Of a stretch of DNA of 64,000 bases, positions 46,049 through 54,685 are shown in pieces. Every line of letters starts with the position of its first letter. Position 1 is the first letter of the stretch. This stretch comes from Kordiimonadales bacterium IMCC3096 (GTDB taxonomy: Bacteria > Pseudomonadota > Alphaproteobacteria > Minwuiales > Minwuiaceae). The stretch lies in the NCBI GenBank assembly GCA_016865035.1, contig CP018227.1:3940115-4004114 (forward strand). Reading direction: 5' to 3'. The notes beneath the pieces were generated by a model. That model was not told the origin of the DNA, made no database searches, and saw nothing but the letters and a program-made list of their open reading frames with translations. The position numbers and the translations under genes are program-made.

Positions 46049-46489
46049 TCAGCGAATCTGCCGAATGGCCTCACCCAGTGCCATGGCCGCCGCCGTCACC
46101 ACATTGAGGGACCGCGCGCCCGTCGCCATCGGGATGCGGATCCGGGCGTCGGCACTGTCGTGCACCGCATCGGGGACACCGGCGCTTTCCCGCCCCATCA
46201 GCAGCACGTCATCGGGCTGAAACGTGAAATCGTGCAGGTCGGACGCCGCCCGGGTGGTCATCAGAATCAGTCTGCTGTCAGCCCGCGCCGCCCGAAAAGC
46301 CTGCCAGCCTGCATGCAGCGTGATGTCGGCTGCATCGGCGTAATCCATTGCCGTGCGGCGCAGATCGCGGTCATCCAGCGGGAAGGCGGCGGGGCGAATC
46401 ACATCGAGGCCGATGCCCAGACAGACGCAAAGCCGGATGGCGGCACCGAGATTCTGCGGAATGTCGGGCTGAAACATGGCCAGTCGCAT
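46049..46489 (-). CDS. trmL: tRNA (cytidine/uridine-34-2'-O)-methyltransferase
   Basis: TrmL methylates the wobble 2'-OH of tRNA-Leu. The 146-residue SpoU-family protein has the trefoil-knot features: FQPDIPQNLGAAIRLC near the N-terminus (Asn-Arg/Leu pattern), VLLMGRESAGVP and RIPMATGARSLNVVTAAAM at the knot. Length is typical for the minimal form. It is 109 bases upstream of hemF. Confidence 0.94.
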   Translation of the reverse strand: MRLAMFQPDIPQNLGAAIRLCVCLGIGLDVIRPAAFPLDDRDLRRTAMDYADAADITLHAGWQAFRAARADSRLILMTTRAASDLHDFTFQPDDVLLMGRESAGVPDAVHDSADARIRIPMATGARSLNVVTAAAMALGEAIRQIR

Positions 46490-46685
46490 GGGTTTATCCT
46501 TCTGCGGTCAGGGGCTTATCCCTGCGTTTCGGGGGCTCCGACAGCGATGCGGCTCACTGTCGCAACAGAGTCCGTCTTCTGGACTTGGCCCGCCATTCCT
46601 GATTGTTACGGTACTTCCGGCATCGGGTGGGGATCGCTGTGTGCGAGTCCGGTGTGCAGTTGAATGAACAAGAGGGTTTGAGCCC

Positions 46686-47216
46686 ATGAGTGCAGCTTCC
46701 CATGGGGGAGACGGCGGAGAACGCCGTGACTTCCTGGTGATCACGGCTGGCGCGTTTGTCGGCGTCGGTGCCGTCGGACTGGTCTGGCCGTTCGTTGACC
46801 AGATGAATCCGTCCGCGGATGTGCTGGCCCTGTCATCGACCGAGGTCGATATCTCGGGGATCGAGCCTGGCCAGAGCGTGACGATCAGCTGGCGCGGCAA
46901 GCCGGTCTTCGTGCGTCGCCGCACCGAGGCCGAGATCGATGCCGCCCTGGCAGTGGACGTGGACGATCTGCCGGATCCGCAGACCGACGAGGAACGCCAC
47001 AAGGCCGGCAAGGCCGAATGGCTGGTTGTGCTGGGTATCTGCACCCACCTCGGTTGTGTGCCGCTGGGCTACGCCGGTGAATACGATGGCTGGTTCTGCC
47101 CGTGCCATGGTTCGCACTACGACACGTCCGGACGTATCCGCAAGGGTCCGGCGCCCGCCAACCTGGAGGTGCCGGAGTACGAATTCCTGACCGACACCCA
47201 GATCAAGATCGGTTGA
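46686..47216 (+). CDS. petA: Ubiquinol-cytochrome c reductase, Rieske iron-sulfur subunit
   Basis: This is the Rieske subunit of the bc1 complex, anchored by one N-terminal membrane helix with its cluster domain in the periplasm. The 176-residue product has a twin-arginine-type N-terminus ([22 protein letters not shown]). The 2Fe-2S ligands are in CTHLGC and CPCHGSHYD. The C-terminal part is typical ([14 protein letters not shown]). It is first of the petABC operon, with 10 bases to petB. Confidence 0.97.
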   Translation: MSAASHGGDGGERRDFLVITAGAFVGVGAVGLVWPFVDQMNPSADVLALSSTEVDISGIEPGQSVTISWRGKPVFVRRRTEAEIDAALAVDVDDLPDPQTDEERHKAGKAEWLVVLGICTHLGCVPLGYAGEYDGWFCPCHGSHYDTSGRIRKGPAPANLEVPEYEFLTDTQIKIG

Positions 47217-47226
47217 GGGAACAGAC

Positions 47227-48465
47227 ATGTCATTTCAGACCGACAACAAGCTGATCAAGTGGTTCGACGACCGTCTGCCGCTGGTCTCCGTGATGCATCA
47301 CACCTTCGTGCAGCATCCATATCCGCGTAACCTGAATTTTGCCTATCAGTTCGGGTCGATCCTGGGCGTCATGCTGACCCTGCAGATCGTCACCGGCATC
47401 GTGCTGGCCATGCACTACACGGCGCACACGTCGATGGCGTTCGACTCGGTCGAGCACATCATGCGTGACGTCAACTACGGCTGGCTGCTGCGCTACATGC
47501 ATGCCAACGGCGCCTCGATGTTCTTCATCGCCGTCTACCTGCACATGTTCCGCGGTCTCTACTACGGATCGTACAAGGCCCCGCGGGAAATGATCTGGAT
47601 GATCGGTGTGGTCATCCTGCTGGTCATGATGGCCACGGGCTTCATGGGCTACGTGCTGCCCTGGGGTCAGATGAGCTTCTGGGGTGCCACGGTCATCACC
47701 AACCTGTTCAGCGCCCTGCCGGTGGTGGGTGATCCCATCGTGACCTGGCTCTGGGGTGGCTTCGCGGTCGACAATCCGACCCTGAACCGGTTCTTCAGCC
47801 TGCATTACCTGCTGCCGTTCGTGATCTTCGGCCTGGTGTTCCTGCACCTGGTCGCCCTGCACCAGAAGGGGTCGACCAACCCGCTGGGTATCGAGATCAA
47901 GGGCCCGGCCGACTATATCTCCTTCCACCCCTACTTCACGGTGAAGGACTTCTTCGGCTTCGCAGCCTTCGGCGTGCTGTTCGCGGTCTTCGTCTTCTGG
48001 TTCCCGAACTATCTGGGGCATCCGGACAACTACATCCCGGCGGATCCGCTGGTGACGCCCGCGCACATCGTGCCCGAATGGTACTTCCTGCCGTTCTACG
48101 CGATCCTGCGGTCGGTGCCGGACAAGCTGCTGGGTGTGCTGGCCATGTTCGCGGCCATCGGCGTGCTGTTCATCCTGCCCTGGCTGGATCGCAGCCGGGT
48201 CCGGTCGGCAGCGTTCCGCCCGCAGTACAAGTGGTTCTTCTGGATCTTCGCGCTGGATTGCATCGTGCTGGGTTATGCCGGCAGCCAGCCGGCAGAGGGT
48301 CCGATGCTGGTCGTTTCCCAGATCGCCACGTTCTACTACTTCTTCCACTTCATCTTCCTGATGCCGGTACTTGGCTGGTTCGAACGACCCAAACCATTGC
48401 CGACCTCCATCTCGGAGGCCGTGCTGGCAGGCAAGGCAAGCACTTCAGCCGGGGAGAACGCATGA
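47227..48465 (+). CDS. petB: Ubiquinol-cytochrome c reductase, cytochrome b subunit
   Basis: Cytochrome b is the eight-helix core of the bc1 complex, carrying haems bL and bH and the Qo/Qi sites. The 412-residue product begins with [15 protein letters not shown]. It shows the haem-ligand His pairs (one in [20 protein letters not shown], one in [17 protein letters not shown]) and the Qo-site PEWY ([14 protein letters not shown]). The stop TGA overlaps the petC ATG (ATGA). Confidence 0.97.
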   Translation: MSFQTDNKLIKWFDDRLPLVSVMHHTFVQHPYPRNLNFAYQFGSILGVMLTLQIVTGIVLAMHYTAHTSMAFDSVEHIMRDVNYGWLLRYMHANGASMFFIAVYLHMFRGLYYGSYKAPREMIWMIGVVILLVMMATGFMGYVLPWGQMSFWGATVITNLFSALPVVGDPIVTWLWGGFAVDNPTLNRFFSLHYLLPFVIFGLVFLHLVALHQKGSTNPLGIEIKGPADYISFHPYFTVKDFFGFAAFGVLFAVFVFWFPNYLGHPDNYIPADPLVTPAHIVPEWYFLPFYAILRSVPDKLLGVLAMFAAIGVLFILPWLDRSRVRSAAFRPQYKWFFWIFALDCIVLGYAGSQPAEGPMLVVSQIATFYYFFHFIFLMPVLGWFERPKPLPTSISEAVLAGKASTSAGENA

Positions 48466-49235
48466 TGATCAATCGCAGCATCAAGGTTCTCGCAGGTGCC
48501 GTGCTCGGCATCGGCCTGATGACCGGCGGCGCGCTTGCCGCCGGTGACGCCAAGGAACTGAAGTCGGTCGACTGGCACCACTCCGGCCCCTTCGGCACCT
48601 ATGACCGTGCCCAGGTCCAGCGTGGCTTCCAGGTCTATACGGAGGTCTGTGCGGCCTGCCACGGCCTGAAGTACATCGCCTATCGCAACCTGATGGAGAT
48701 CGGCTTCAGCGAGGAGCAGGCAAAGGCCATCGCGGCGGAGAAGGAGATCGAGGATGGTCCCGACGCGGCCGGTGACATGTTCACGCGCCCGGGTCGGCTT
48801 TCCGACAAGGTCCCTTCACCGTTCCCCAACCAGAACGCGGCCAAGGCGTCCAATGGCGGTGCCTATCCGCCAGACCTGTCGCTGCTGGCCAAGGCCCGTG
48901 TCGGTGGTGAGGACTATCTCTATTCGCTGCTGAGCGGCTACGGCGAGGACAGCCACGGGCACGAGTGCCCGAACGGCACCTACAACAACCCGTACTTCGC
49001 GGGCGGGTGCCTGGCGATGCCTGCGCCTCTGGCCGACGATCTGATCGAGTATGTGGACGGTACGCCTGCCACTGTCGATCAGATGGCAAAGGATGTCTCC
49101 GCGTTCATGACCTGGGCCGCCGAGCCCAAGATGGAAGAGCGCAAGGCCATGGGCTTCAAGGTGATCATCTTCCTGCTGATCATGAGCGGCCTGCTCTATG
49201 CGGCGAAGCGCCGGATCTGGGCGCGCCTGCACTGA
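48462..49235 (+). CDS. petC: Ubiquinol-cytochrome c reductase, cytochrome c1
   Basis: Cytochrome c1 passes electrons from the Rieske protein to soluble cytochrome c. The 257-residue product has a signal peptide ([20 protein letters not shown]), the haem-binding CAACH ([17 protein letters not shown]) and the sixth ligand Met near the [12 protein letters not shown] block. A single C-terminal membrane anchor ([20 protein letters not shown]) follows. It starts within the last petB codon. A strong terminator follows 41 bases after its stop. Confidence 0.97.
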   Translation: MMINRSIKVLAGAVLGIGLMTGGALAAGDAKELKSVDWHHSGPFGTYDRAQVQRGFQVYTEVCAACHGLKYIAYRNLMEIGFSEEQAKAIAAEKEIEDGPDAAGDMFTRPGRLSDKVPSPFPNQNAAKASNGGAYPPDLSLLAKARVGGEDYLYSLLSGYGEDSHGHECPNGTYNNPYFAGGCLAMPAPLADDLIEYVDGTPATVDQMAKDVSAFMTWAAEPKMEERKAMGFKVIIFLLIMSGLLYAAKRRIWARLH

Positions 49236-49276
49236 TCGCATCTGGCACGCTGTGCCGGAGGCCATCAACGAACGGC

Positions 49277-49310
49277 AAAGGGGTGACGGTCCGACCGTCA
49301 CCCCTTTTCT
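49277..49310 (+). terminator. Intrinsic terminator of petABC
   Basis: A perfect stem of GGGGTGACGGT (49280-49290) and ACCGTCACCCC (49294-49304) with a 3-base loop, preceded by AAA and followed by TTTTCT. This is the clearest intrinsic terminator in the window. Confidence 0.9.
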
Positions 49311-49346
49311 GTATCTGGAAACGGCATCACGTGGCATGGTCATCGC

Positions 49347-50387
49347 ATGACGCCTCAAGGGTCCAGGAACGACGAATCGACGCCCGGTGTCGCGGCGGAC
49401 GACGCCGGGACACCGCAGGAGGTCCTGTTGTCTGACGCGCCGGCTGTGAAACACGAGATGCACCAGGCGCTGCATGCGGACCGGGACCAGGACGCGCTGT
49501 TCTCGTCAGTTGCAGACGCGGATTCCGAGGTCACGCTGATCTCCCCCTGGGACCTGATCCTCCGGTCCTGGCGGCTGTTCCTGATCAACCTCGATGTCTT
49601 CCTGGCGCTGATGTGGCGTCCCTTTGCCGCGACCGCGCTTGCCGCATTCGGTGCGGTCGAGCTGGTTCCGGTCATCGGTGTCGATATTGCCACCCTGGGC
49701 TATACGCTGGTGGCCCTGGTCGTTGTGGTTCCCGTCATCACCGCCTGGCACCGGATGATCCTGCTCGGGTCCGACAATCCGGAGGCACGCGTCAACTACA
49801 GGGTCGGCGGCGCGGAATGGGCCTATCTCAAGGGCGCGGCACTTCTCTATGGCCTCGGCTACGTGATCGGCCTGGTGGTGGAGCAGATCTACGGCCCCTT
49901 GCTCGGTGGCCCGTTGCTCTGGGCCGCGCGGGAAGGGCTGGATGTCGGTGACGTCATCGCACGTTACGGTCAGGCGGGCGTTCACTGGATCGCGGTGGCG
50001 CTGATCGTGGGTTTTCTGGTCGCGCGCTTCTTTCTGGTGCTGCCCGCGGCCGCGATCGGGATGCCGTTCAGCTTCTCGCAATCCGCAGCCGCGACACGGG
50101 GACAGGGTGTGCGGCTTGTCCTGGCCTATCTGCTGGCCAGTCTTCCGGCCTTCATTCTGGCGTTCCTGTTCGATTCACCACAGACCGTGCTGTCCGGCGC
50201 CAGCAACACCGATGTGCAGTTCCTCGACCTGGTGCTCGCGATCCTGCCCCGCATCCTGCTCTACACCATCGCGGTCGGCATCCTGTCACTGGCGTTCGAG
50301 CAGCTTGTTGGCGTACCAAAGCGGGTGCGCCGGAAGCTGATGACGGATACAGATTCGATCCCGGCTCCGTTACCGCCGCGGCAATGA
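49347..50387 (+). CDS. Multi-pass membrane protein of unknown function
   Basis: This 346-residue protein is not recognised. The first ~75 residues are acidic and likely disordered (DAPAVKHEMHQALHADRDQD). About six hydrophobic segments follow: FAATALAAFGAVELVPVIGV, GYTLVALVVVVPVITAW, LLYGLGYVIGLVVEQIY, WIAVALIVGFLVARFFLVLP, LVLAYLLASLPAFILAFLF and ILPRILLYTIAVGILSLAF. Pattern and length resemble DUF-type membrane proteins with repeated glycine-rich helices. It is separated from petC by the terminator and precedes mtnP by 48 bases. Confidence 0.75.
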   Translation: MTPQGSRNDESTPGVAADDAGTPQEVLLSDAPAVKHEMHQALHADRDQDALFSSVADADSEVTLISPWDLILRSWRLFLINLDVFLALMWRPFAATALAAFGAVELVPVIGVDIATLGYTLVALVVVVPVITAWHRMILLGSDNPEARVNYRVGGAEWAYLKGAALLYGLGYVIGLVVEQIYGPLLGGPLLWAAREGLDVGDVIARYGQAGVHWIAVALIVGFLVARFFLVLPAAAIGMPFSFSQSAAATRGQGVRLVLAYLLASLPAFILAFLFDSPQTVLSGASNTDVQFLDLVLAILPRILLYTIAVGILSLAFEQLVGVPKRVRRKLMTDTDSIPAPLPPRQ

Positions 50388-50435
50388 TGGCCATCCGCAA
50401 CAGCAGACACAAAGACAAGAACTGGGAGTGAATGC

Positions 50436-51314
50436 ATGACCGAGAGTGAGACTGTCATTGGCGTCCTTGGAGGCAGCGGTGTCTACGGCATGGACGGCCT
50501 GGAGGATACCGAGTGGCGACGTGTGGAAAGCCCGTTCGGCACACCGTCGGATGAACTGCTGTTCGGTCGCCTGCACGGCGTCCAGATGGTCTTTCTGCCG
50601 CGTCACGGACGCGGCCACCGGATCAGTCCGACCGAAATCAACTATCGCGCCAACATCGACGCGCTGAAACGCGCGGGCTGCACCGATGTGATCTCCGTCT
50701 CCGCCTGCGGCTCCTTCCGGGAGGAACTGGCACCAGGCAGTTTCGTCATCGTTGACCAGTTCATCGACCGGACCTTCGCGCGGGAGAAGTCGTTCTTCGG
50801 CAGCGGTCTCGTGGCGCATGTCTCCATGGCCGACCCGGTCTGCTCCCGCCTTGGCGACGCGCTCGAACAGGCGGCGACCGAGTGCGGCATCGAGCATGCG
50901 CGGGGCGGGACCTATCTGGCGATGGAGGGGCCGCAGTTCTCCACCCGCGCCGAGAGTTTCCTCTATCGGGACTGGGGTTGTTCGGTCATCGGCATGACGA
51001 ACATGCCGGAGGCGAAACTGGCGCGCGAGGCCGAGCTCTGCTACGCGACCGTCGCCATGGTGACGGACTACGACTGCTGGCGGGAAGGTGACGCCCATGT
51101 GGATGTGGAGGCGGTGCTGACGATCCTGCACGGGAATGCGGACAAGGCGCAGAACCTGATTTCCGCCGTCGCGCCGAAGCTTGCCGGTCACCGTCCCGCC
51201 TGCACTGCGGGCTGCGACCGGGCGCTGGAAGTCGCCCTGATCACACCGCCGGATGCCCGCGACGATGCCATGGTGAGCCGGCTTGATGCGGTTGCCGGCC
51301 GCGTTCTTTCCTGA
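50436..51314 (+). CDS. mtnP: S-methyl-5'-thioadenosine phosphorylase
   Basis: MtnP splits methylthioadenosine (from polyamine synthesis) with phosphate into adenine and methylthioribose-1-phosphate. The 292-residue product has the phosphate-binding [34 protein letters not shown] and [18 protein letters not shown]. The substrate-site Met and Asp lie in [18 protein letters not shown] and VTDYDCW. The released adenine is recycled by the next gene, apt, 17 bases downstream, so the pair forms an adenine-salvage unit. Confidence 0.95.
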   Translation: MTESETVIGVLGGSGVYGMDGLEDTEWRRVESPFGTPSDELLFGRLHGVQMVFLPRHGRGHRISPTEINYRANIDALKRAGCTDVISVSACGSFREELAPGSFVIVDQFIDRTFAREKSFFGSGLVAHVSMADPVCSRLGDALEQAATECGIEHARGGTYLAMEGPQFSTRAESFLYRDWGCSVIGMTNMPEAKLAREAELCYATVAMVTDYDCWREGDAHVDVEAVLTILHGNADKAQNLISAVAPKLAGHRPACTAGCDRALEVALITPPDARDDAMVSRLDAVAGRVLS

Positions 51315-51331
51315 CCGGGGGGCAACAGCGC

Positions 51332-51865
51332 ATGACCAACGAGATCCGCGACCGTATCCGCACCATTCCCGACTATCCGAAGCCCGGGATCATGTTCCGC
51401 GACGTGACGACGCTCTGGAACGATGCCCGTGGTTTCCGCACTGCCATCGACCTGCTGGTCCAGCCCTATGCCGGGGTCCGGATCGACAAGGTGGCGGGTA
51501 TCGAAGCCCGCGGCTTCGTCATCGGCGGGGCTGTCGCGCACCAGCTTTCGGTCGGCTTCATTCCGATCCGGAAGCAGAACAAGCTGCCCGGCAGGACGAT
51601 CGGGGAGGACTATGACCTGGAGTACGGCACCGACCGGGTCGAGATCCACGATGATGCGATCAGTGAAGGGCAGAACGTGCTGGTCGTCGATGACCTGCTG
51701 GCCACAGGTGGCACGGCGGAGGCTGCGGTGAAGCTGATCCGCCGGGCAGGGGGGACAGTGGTCGGCTGCTGCTTCATCGTTGATCTGCCCGACCTTGGCG
51801 GCATGAAACGCCTGCAGGACATGGGCCTGAGTGTCATGGCCCTTTGTGCCTTCGAGGGCGAATAG
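51332..51865 (+). CDS. apt: Adenine phosphoribosyltransferase
   Basis: Apt makes AMP from adenine and PRPP. The 177-residue product has the PRPP motif [16 protein letters not shown] (DD and TGG), the loop [19 protein letters not shown] and the N-terminal [17 protein letters not shown]. It starts 17 bases after mtnP, which supplies adenine, and ends 4 bases before the VOC gene. Confidence 0.96.
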   Translation: MTNEIRDRIRTIPDYPKPGIMFRDVTTLWNDARGFRTAIDLLVQPYAGVRIDKVAGIEARGFVIGGAVAHQLSVGFIPIRKQNKLPGRTIGEDYDLEYGTDRVEIHDDAISEGQNVLVVDDLLATGGTAEAAVKLIRRAGGTVVGCCFIVDLPDLGGMKRLQDMGLSVMALCAFEGE

Positions 51866-51869
51866 GTCC

Positions 51870-52748
51870 ATGAGTGCGCAGAAGAACGTTTCAGGCGTGC
51901 TGCGCGGCATCGACCACCTGGTCCATGCCGTCGATGACCTGGAAGGCTGCGCCGACGCCTTTCGCAGGCTCGGCTTCACCCTGACCCCACGGGGGCGGCA
52001 CCGCGACATGGCGACCGGCAACTACTGCATCATGTTCGCCGATGACTACATCGAACTGATGGGCATCATCGACCCCGACCTGCCGGACCGGGGGCTGCGG
52101 GATCGCATGGCGGCACAGGGGGAGGGGCTGGACCGCTGTGCCTTCGCCGTCGAGGATGTGGATGTCGCCTTCACGACCCTGAGTGCTGCCGGATTCAACG
52201 TGAATGGTCCGATCGACCTGCGCCGCCCGCTCGAACTGCCGGAGGGCGAGGTTGAACCCCGGTTTCGCCTGATCCGGTTCGACGGCGGCGAAACGCGCCT
52301 GCTGAACGGTTTCATCTGCTACCACGACACCCCGGAAATCACGCGGCGACCCGAATGGCTGATCCATGCGAACGGTGTCACCCGCATCCTGGGGCTGGTC
52401 GCGGTTGCGGCTGATCCGGCCGCGCTTGGTGCAGCGTGGGCGCGGCTGCTGGGCGCTGATGCGATCCACGAAACGGCAACCGGGATCACGATGCAGGTCG
52501 GACCACATTGCGTCGAGATCGCACGGCATGACGCGGTACAGGCCATGCTGCCGGGCCTGTCGGCAAATGATGTTCCTGCCATCGACCGGATGCTGGCCAT
52601 GCGGCTCGCCGTTTCCGATAGTGCCGCGACGCGGGATGTGCTGACCGCGAATGGCGTTGCATTCTCTGATCAGGCAGACGGATCGGTCTTTGTCCCGCCC
52701 GCGGCAACCGGCGGGACCGTGATCATCCTTGTTCAGGAGGGGTACTGA
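51870..52748 (+). CDS. VOC-superfamily (glyoxalase-like) protein
   Basis: The 292-residue protein shows two vicinal-oxygen-chelate modules: one at about 15-140 (IDHLVHAVDDLEGCADAF at its start) and one at about 165-290 (ILGLVAVAADPAALGAAW). This matches the Glyoxalase_3/DUF-type group of uncharacterised VOC proteins. His in the first strand and Glu/Asp residues (YIELMGIIDPD) may form the metal site. It follows apt by 4 bases, but a role in salvage is not obvious. It is followed 2 bases later by a truncated LysE gene. Confidence 0.85.
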   Translation: MSAQKNVSGVLRGIDHLVHAVDDLEGCADAFRRLGFTLTPRGRHRDMATGNYCIMFADDYIELMGIIDPDLPDRGLRDRMAAQGEGLDRCAFAVEDVDVAFTTLSAAGFNVNGPIDLRRPLELPEGEVEPRFRLIRFDGGETRLLNGFICYHDTPEITRRPEWLIHANGVTRILGLVAVAADPAALGAAWARLLGADAIHETATGITMQVGPHCVEIARHDAVQAMLPGLSANDVPAIDRMLAMRLAVSDSAATRDVLTANGVAFSDQADGSVFVPPAATGGTVIILVQEGY

Positions 52749-52750
52749 GG

Positions 52751-52861
52751 GTGCCGGAGAGCCCAACCCTCATCACCTTTGTCATAGCGTCAATGCTCGT
52801 CCTGCTGATTCCGGGCCCCAGTTTCATCTATGTCCTGACGCGGAGCCTCGGTCAGGGCTGA
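52751..52861 (+). pseudogene. Remnant of a LysE/RhtB family amino-acid exporter gene
   Basis: GTG starts 2 bases after the VOC stop and 36 codons follow before a TGA. They read as the first membrane helix of LysE/RhtB exporters, with LITFVIASMLVLLIPGPSFI and then YVLTRSLGQG. The conserved IPGPSF motif is intact. Family members are about 200 residues long, so more than 80 % is missing and no continuation is found in any frame. The deletion ends just before the GFA pseudogene, so the loss may belong to the same rearranged patch. Confidence 0.85.
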
Positions 52862-53302
52862 AAGACGACCGCCATTGGACGGTCGGTCATTCGTCTATTG
52901 TCGCGGCGGTGGCATGCGCTCGAACAGCGGCAAGGCGTCAGGAAGCTGGTGAAACGGCTGGCGGTCAATGCAGAAGATCGCCAGCCGCGGCTGATCATAG
53001 AGGGACGGATCGTCCAGCGTGCCTGCCTTCAGGACCAGCAGGCTGCGCATGTCAGGGCGTCGTGTGGTGATGTGGGTGCCACAGGTGCCACAGAAATCCC
53101 GCGTGACGGCGGCATGGATGTCATCGCGCTGAAACGTCTGCGGTGCGCCGAGAACGTAGCGGAAACCTTCAATGGGCATCAGCATGAAGTAGTTGGGCCC
53201 ACCCCCCGAGAAGTACTGGCACTCGCGGCAGTGACACTGTGAGAGGTGGTTCGGTTCGTTTGAACAGTTTCGAGCCGTTTCTTAGGTGGATTTTCCGCTT
53301 GG

Positions 53303-54133
53303 TTATGCCGCCACCGGGATTGGTTGCAACTTGATGTGATATGCCTGATCGGGCGTTTGCCCTTCCAGCGATGAATGCGGTCTCCTTGTGTTGTAGAAGG
53401 CCAGGTATCGGTCGATGCCCTGTCGGGCGGCTGACACGCTTTCATAGGCGTGCAGATAGACCTCCTCGTATTTGACGCTGCGCCAGAGCCGTTCGACAAA
53501 CACGTTATCGCGCCAAGCGCCCTTGCCATCCATGCTGATCTGGATGTCGGCGTCCTTCAGCGCCTTGATGAAGTCAATGGACGTGAACTGTGATCCTTGG
53601 TCCGAGTTCATGATCTCCGGCTTGCCATATCTGCGCAGGGCATCATTCAAGGCCTCCAGACACGGCGCTGTTTCCAGCGTCACCGACAGCCGCCAGGCCA
53701 GAACCTTGCGGCTGAACCAGTCCAGAACGGCGACCAGATAGACGAACCCTCGGGCCATGGGAATGTAGGTAATATCCATGGCCCAGACCTGATTGGGCTG
53801 CGTCACGGCCAGCTTGCGCAGCAGGTAGGGATAGATCCTGTGACCGGGCGCAGGCTTGCTGGTGTTCGGTCTGCGATAGAGCGCCTCAATGCCCATCGTT
53901 TTCATGCAGGTTGCCACGTGCAGCCGCCCGGCCGTGAAGCCTTCCTGCCGCAGCAACCCTTTCATCATACGGCTGCCCGCGAACGGGTAGTCCATGTGCA
54001 ACTCGTCAATTCTGCGCATAAGCTTGAGGTCCGCCGCACTGGTCGGGCGCGGCGCGTAATACAGGCTGCCCCGGCTGATCCCGAGAAGCCGGGCTTGCCG
54101 TGTCAGGCTCAGCCTGTGGTCCGGGCCCGTCAT
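53303..54133 (-). CDS. IS3-family transposase OrfB (DDE integrase domain)
   Basis: The 276-residue protein carries the rve DDE core: first Asp in WAMDITYIPMARGF, second Asp in MNSDQGSQFTSIDF and the Glu in FVERLWRSVKYEEV. The N-terminal HTH-like part has LLGISRGSLYYAPRP. Its ATG overlaps the OrfA stop (ATGA), and the frame is -1 relative to OrfA, as usual for IS3. In the fused OrfAB form it would be reached through the slippery site upstream. Confidence 0.95.
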   Translation of the reverse strand: MTGPDHRLSLTRQARLLGISRGSLYYAPRPTSAADLKLMRRIDELHMDYPFAGSRMMKGLLRQEGFTAGRLHVATCMKTMGIEALYRRPNTSKPAPGHRIYPYLLRKLAVTQPNQVWAMDITYIPMARGFVYLVAVLDWFSRKVLAWRLSVTLETAPCLEALNDALRRYGKPEIMNSDQGSQFTSIDFIKALKDADIQISMDGKGAWRDNVFVERLWRSVKYEEVYLHAYESVSAARQGIDRYLAFYNTRRPHSSLEGQTPDQAYHIKLQPIPVAA

Positions 54134-54441
54134 TTCCTTGCGCTCGGCAACAGACCGGCCTTGTCGAGCGCGCCCTCTAAAAAATCGTTTTCCAGCGCCA
54201 GCTGGCCAATCTTCGCGTGCAGGGACTTTACGTCGATCTGCGGCTCTTTCGCGGCCTTTGGCGTGTCATCGAAGACACCCGTTACGCCCTCAAGCAGCTG
54301 ATCCTTCCACTGCTTGATCTGATTGGGATGCAGGTCGAACTGCGTCGCCAGCTCGCTCATCGTCCTGTCGCCCTTCAGCGCCGCCAATGCGACTTTCGCT
54401 TTGAAGGCAGGGCTGTGGTTCCGCCTGGGTCGTCTTGTCAT
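54130..54441 (-). CDS. IS3-family transposase OrfA
   Basis: The 103-residue protein begins MTRRPRRNHSPAFKAKVALA, with an HTH (MSELATQFDLHPNQIKQW) and a C-terminal leucine-zipper-like part (LHAKIGQLALENDFLEGAL) that mediates multimerisation. ATG 54441 is used; a longer in-frame extension to 54492 would run to the element's end. It binds the terminal repeats. Confidence 0.93.
   Translation of the reverse strand: MTRRPRRNHSPAFKAKVALAALKGDRTMSELATQFDLHPNQIKQWKDQLLEGVTGVFDDTPKAAKEPQIDVKSLHAKIGQLALENDFLEGALDKAGLLPSARK
54178..54184 (-). promoter_or_regulatory. Possible -1 ribosomal frameshift site (T-TTT-TTA)
   Basis: The minus strand reads TTTTTTA, in the OrfA frame split as T-TTT-TTA, the X-XXY-YYZ slippery pattern. 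Slipping back one base gives a frame that is open without any stop into the OrfB start. This would make an OrfAB fusion, the active transposase of IS3 elements. It sits about 50 bases before the OrfA stop. Confidence 0.6.
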
Positions 54442-54685
54442 CTTCGCTCCTTCGTCCCGGCAACGCTGCCGGATTGGGAGCAGAAAATCCACCTAACTCA
54501 ACTGTCCAGATTTGTCGGGCCACCTCTGTGCACGCAGCACCGGCTCCCCCACCGCCTGATAGCGCAGCGCGCCGCAATAGCATCCACCTTCAAGGGTCAT
54601 GTCGGCCTCCGTTTCTGATGCGCCGCAGTCTGGTGTGTCGACCGACAGTGTCCTAGTGTCAGAAATGACATTTAAGAGGCTGAAA

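Larger units (their letters stand above)
53242..54527 (-). mobile_element. IS3-family insertion sequence, 1286 bp
   Basis: The ends are AGAGGTGG (53242-53249) and CCACCTCT (54520-54527), starting imperfect inverted repeats that share a further subterminal TTAGGTGGATTTT (53282-53294 and the complement at 54484-54496). GTG is duplicated on both flanks (53239-53241 and 54528-54530), a 3-base target duplication as known for IS3-family elements. Inside are orfA and orfB on the minus strand with a slippery site between them. The transposase frames are intact, so it looks active or recently active. The exact outermost base is deduced from the duplication and GFA frame. Confidence 0.9.
52895..54600 (-). 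pseudogene. GFA-family (glutathione-dependent formaldehyde-activating enzyme-like) gene split by an IS3-family element
   Basis: The N-terminal part (54600 to 54528) reads TLEGGCYCGALRYQAVGEPV and the C-terminal part (53238 to 52895) begins CHCRECQYFSGGGPN and has CGTCGTH. These are the zinc/glutathione-binding Cys sets of the GFA/CENP-V family. Joining the two across the insertion and keeping one copy of GTG gives 417 bases, an unbroken 138-codon ORF with the canonical order CYC...CHCREC...CGTCG. The gene is therefore recent and only broken by the insertion. Start ATG 54600 is divergent from the GlxA regulator. Confidence 0.93.

Noticed and set aside
47230-48348. A 372-codon open frame antisense to petB
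   Set aside because: Composition is Gln/Arg/His-rich, as expected for antisense reading of a membrane protein; petB is certain.
52866-52885. Hairpin CGACCG/CGGTCG as terminator for the GFA gene
   Set aside because: The stem is only six base pairs with an 8-base loop and a weak T-tract; too little to report as a feature.
53236-53250. Alternative IS3 boundary beginning with TG and ending with CA
   Set aside because: Ends of that kind do not leave a shared target duplication and do not restore the GFA frame, whereas AGAGGTGG ends with GTG duplication do.
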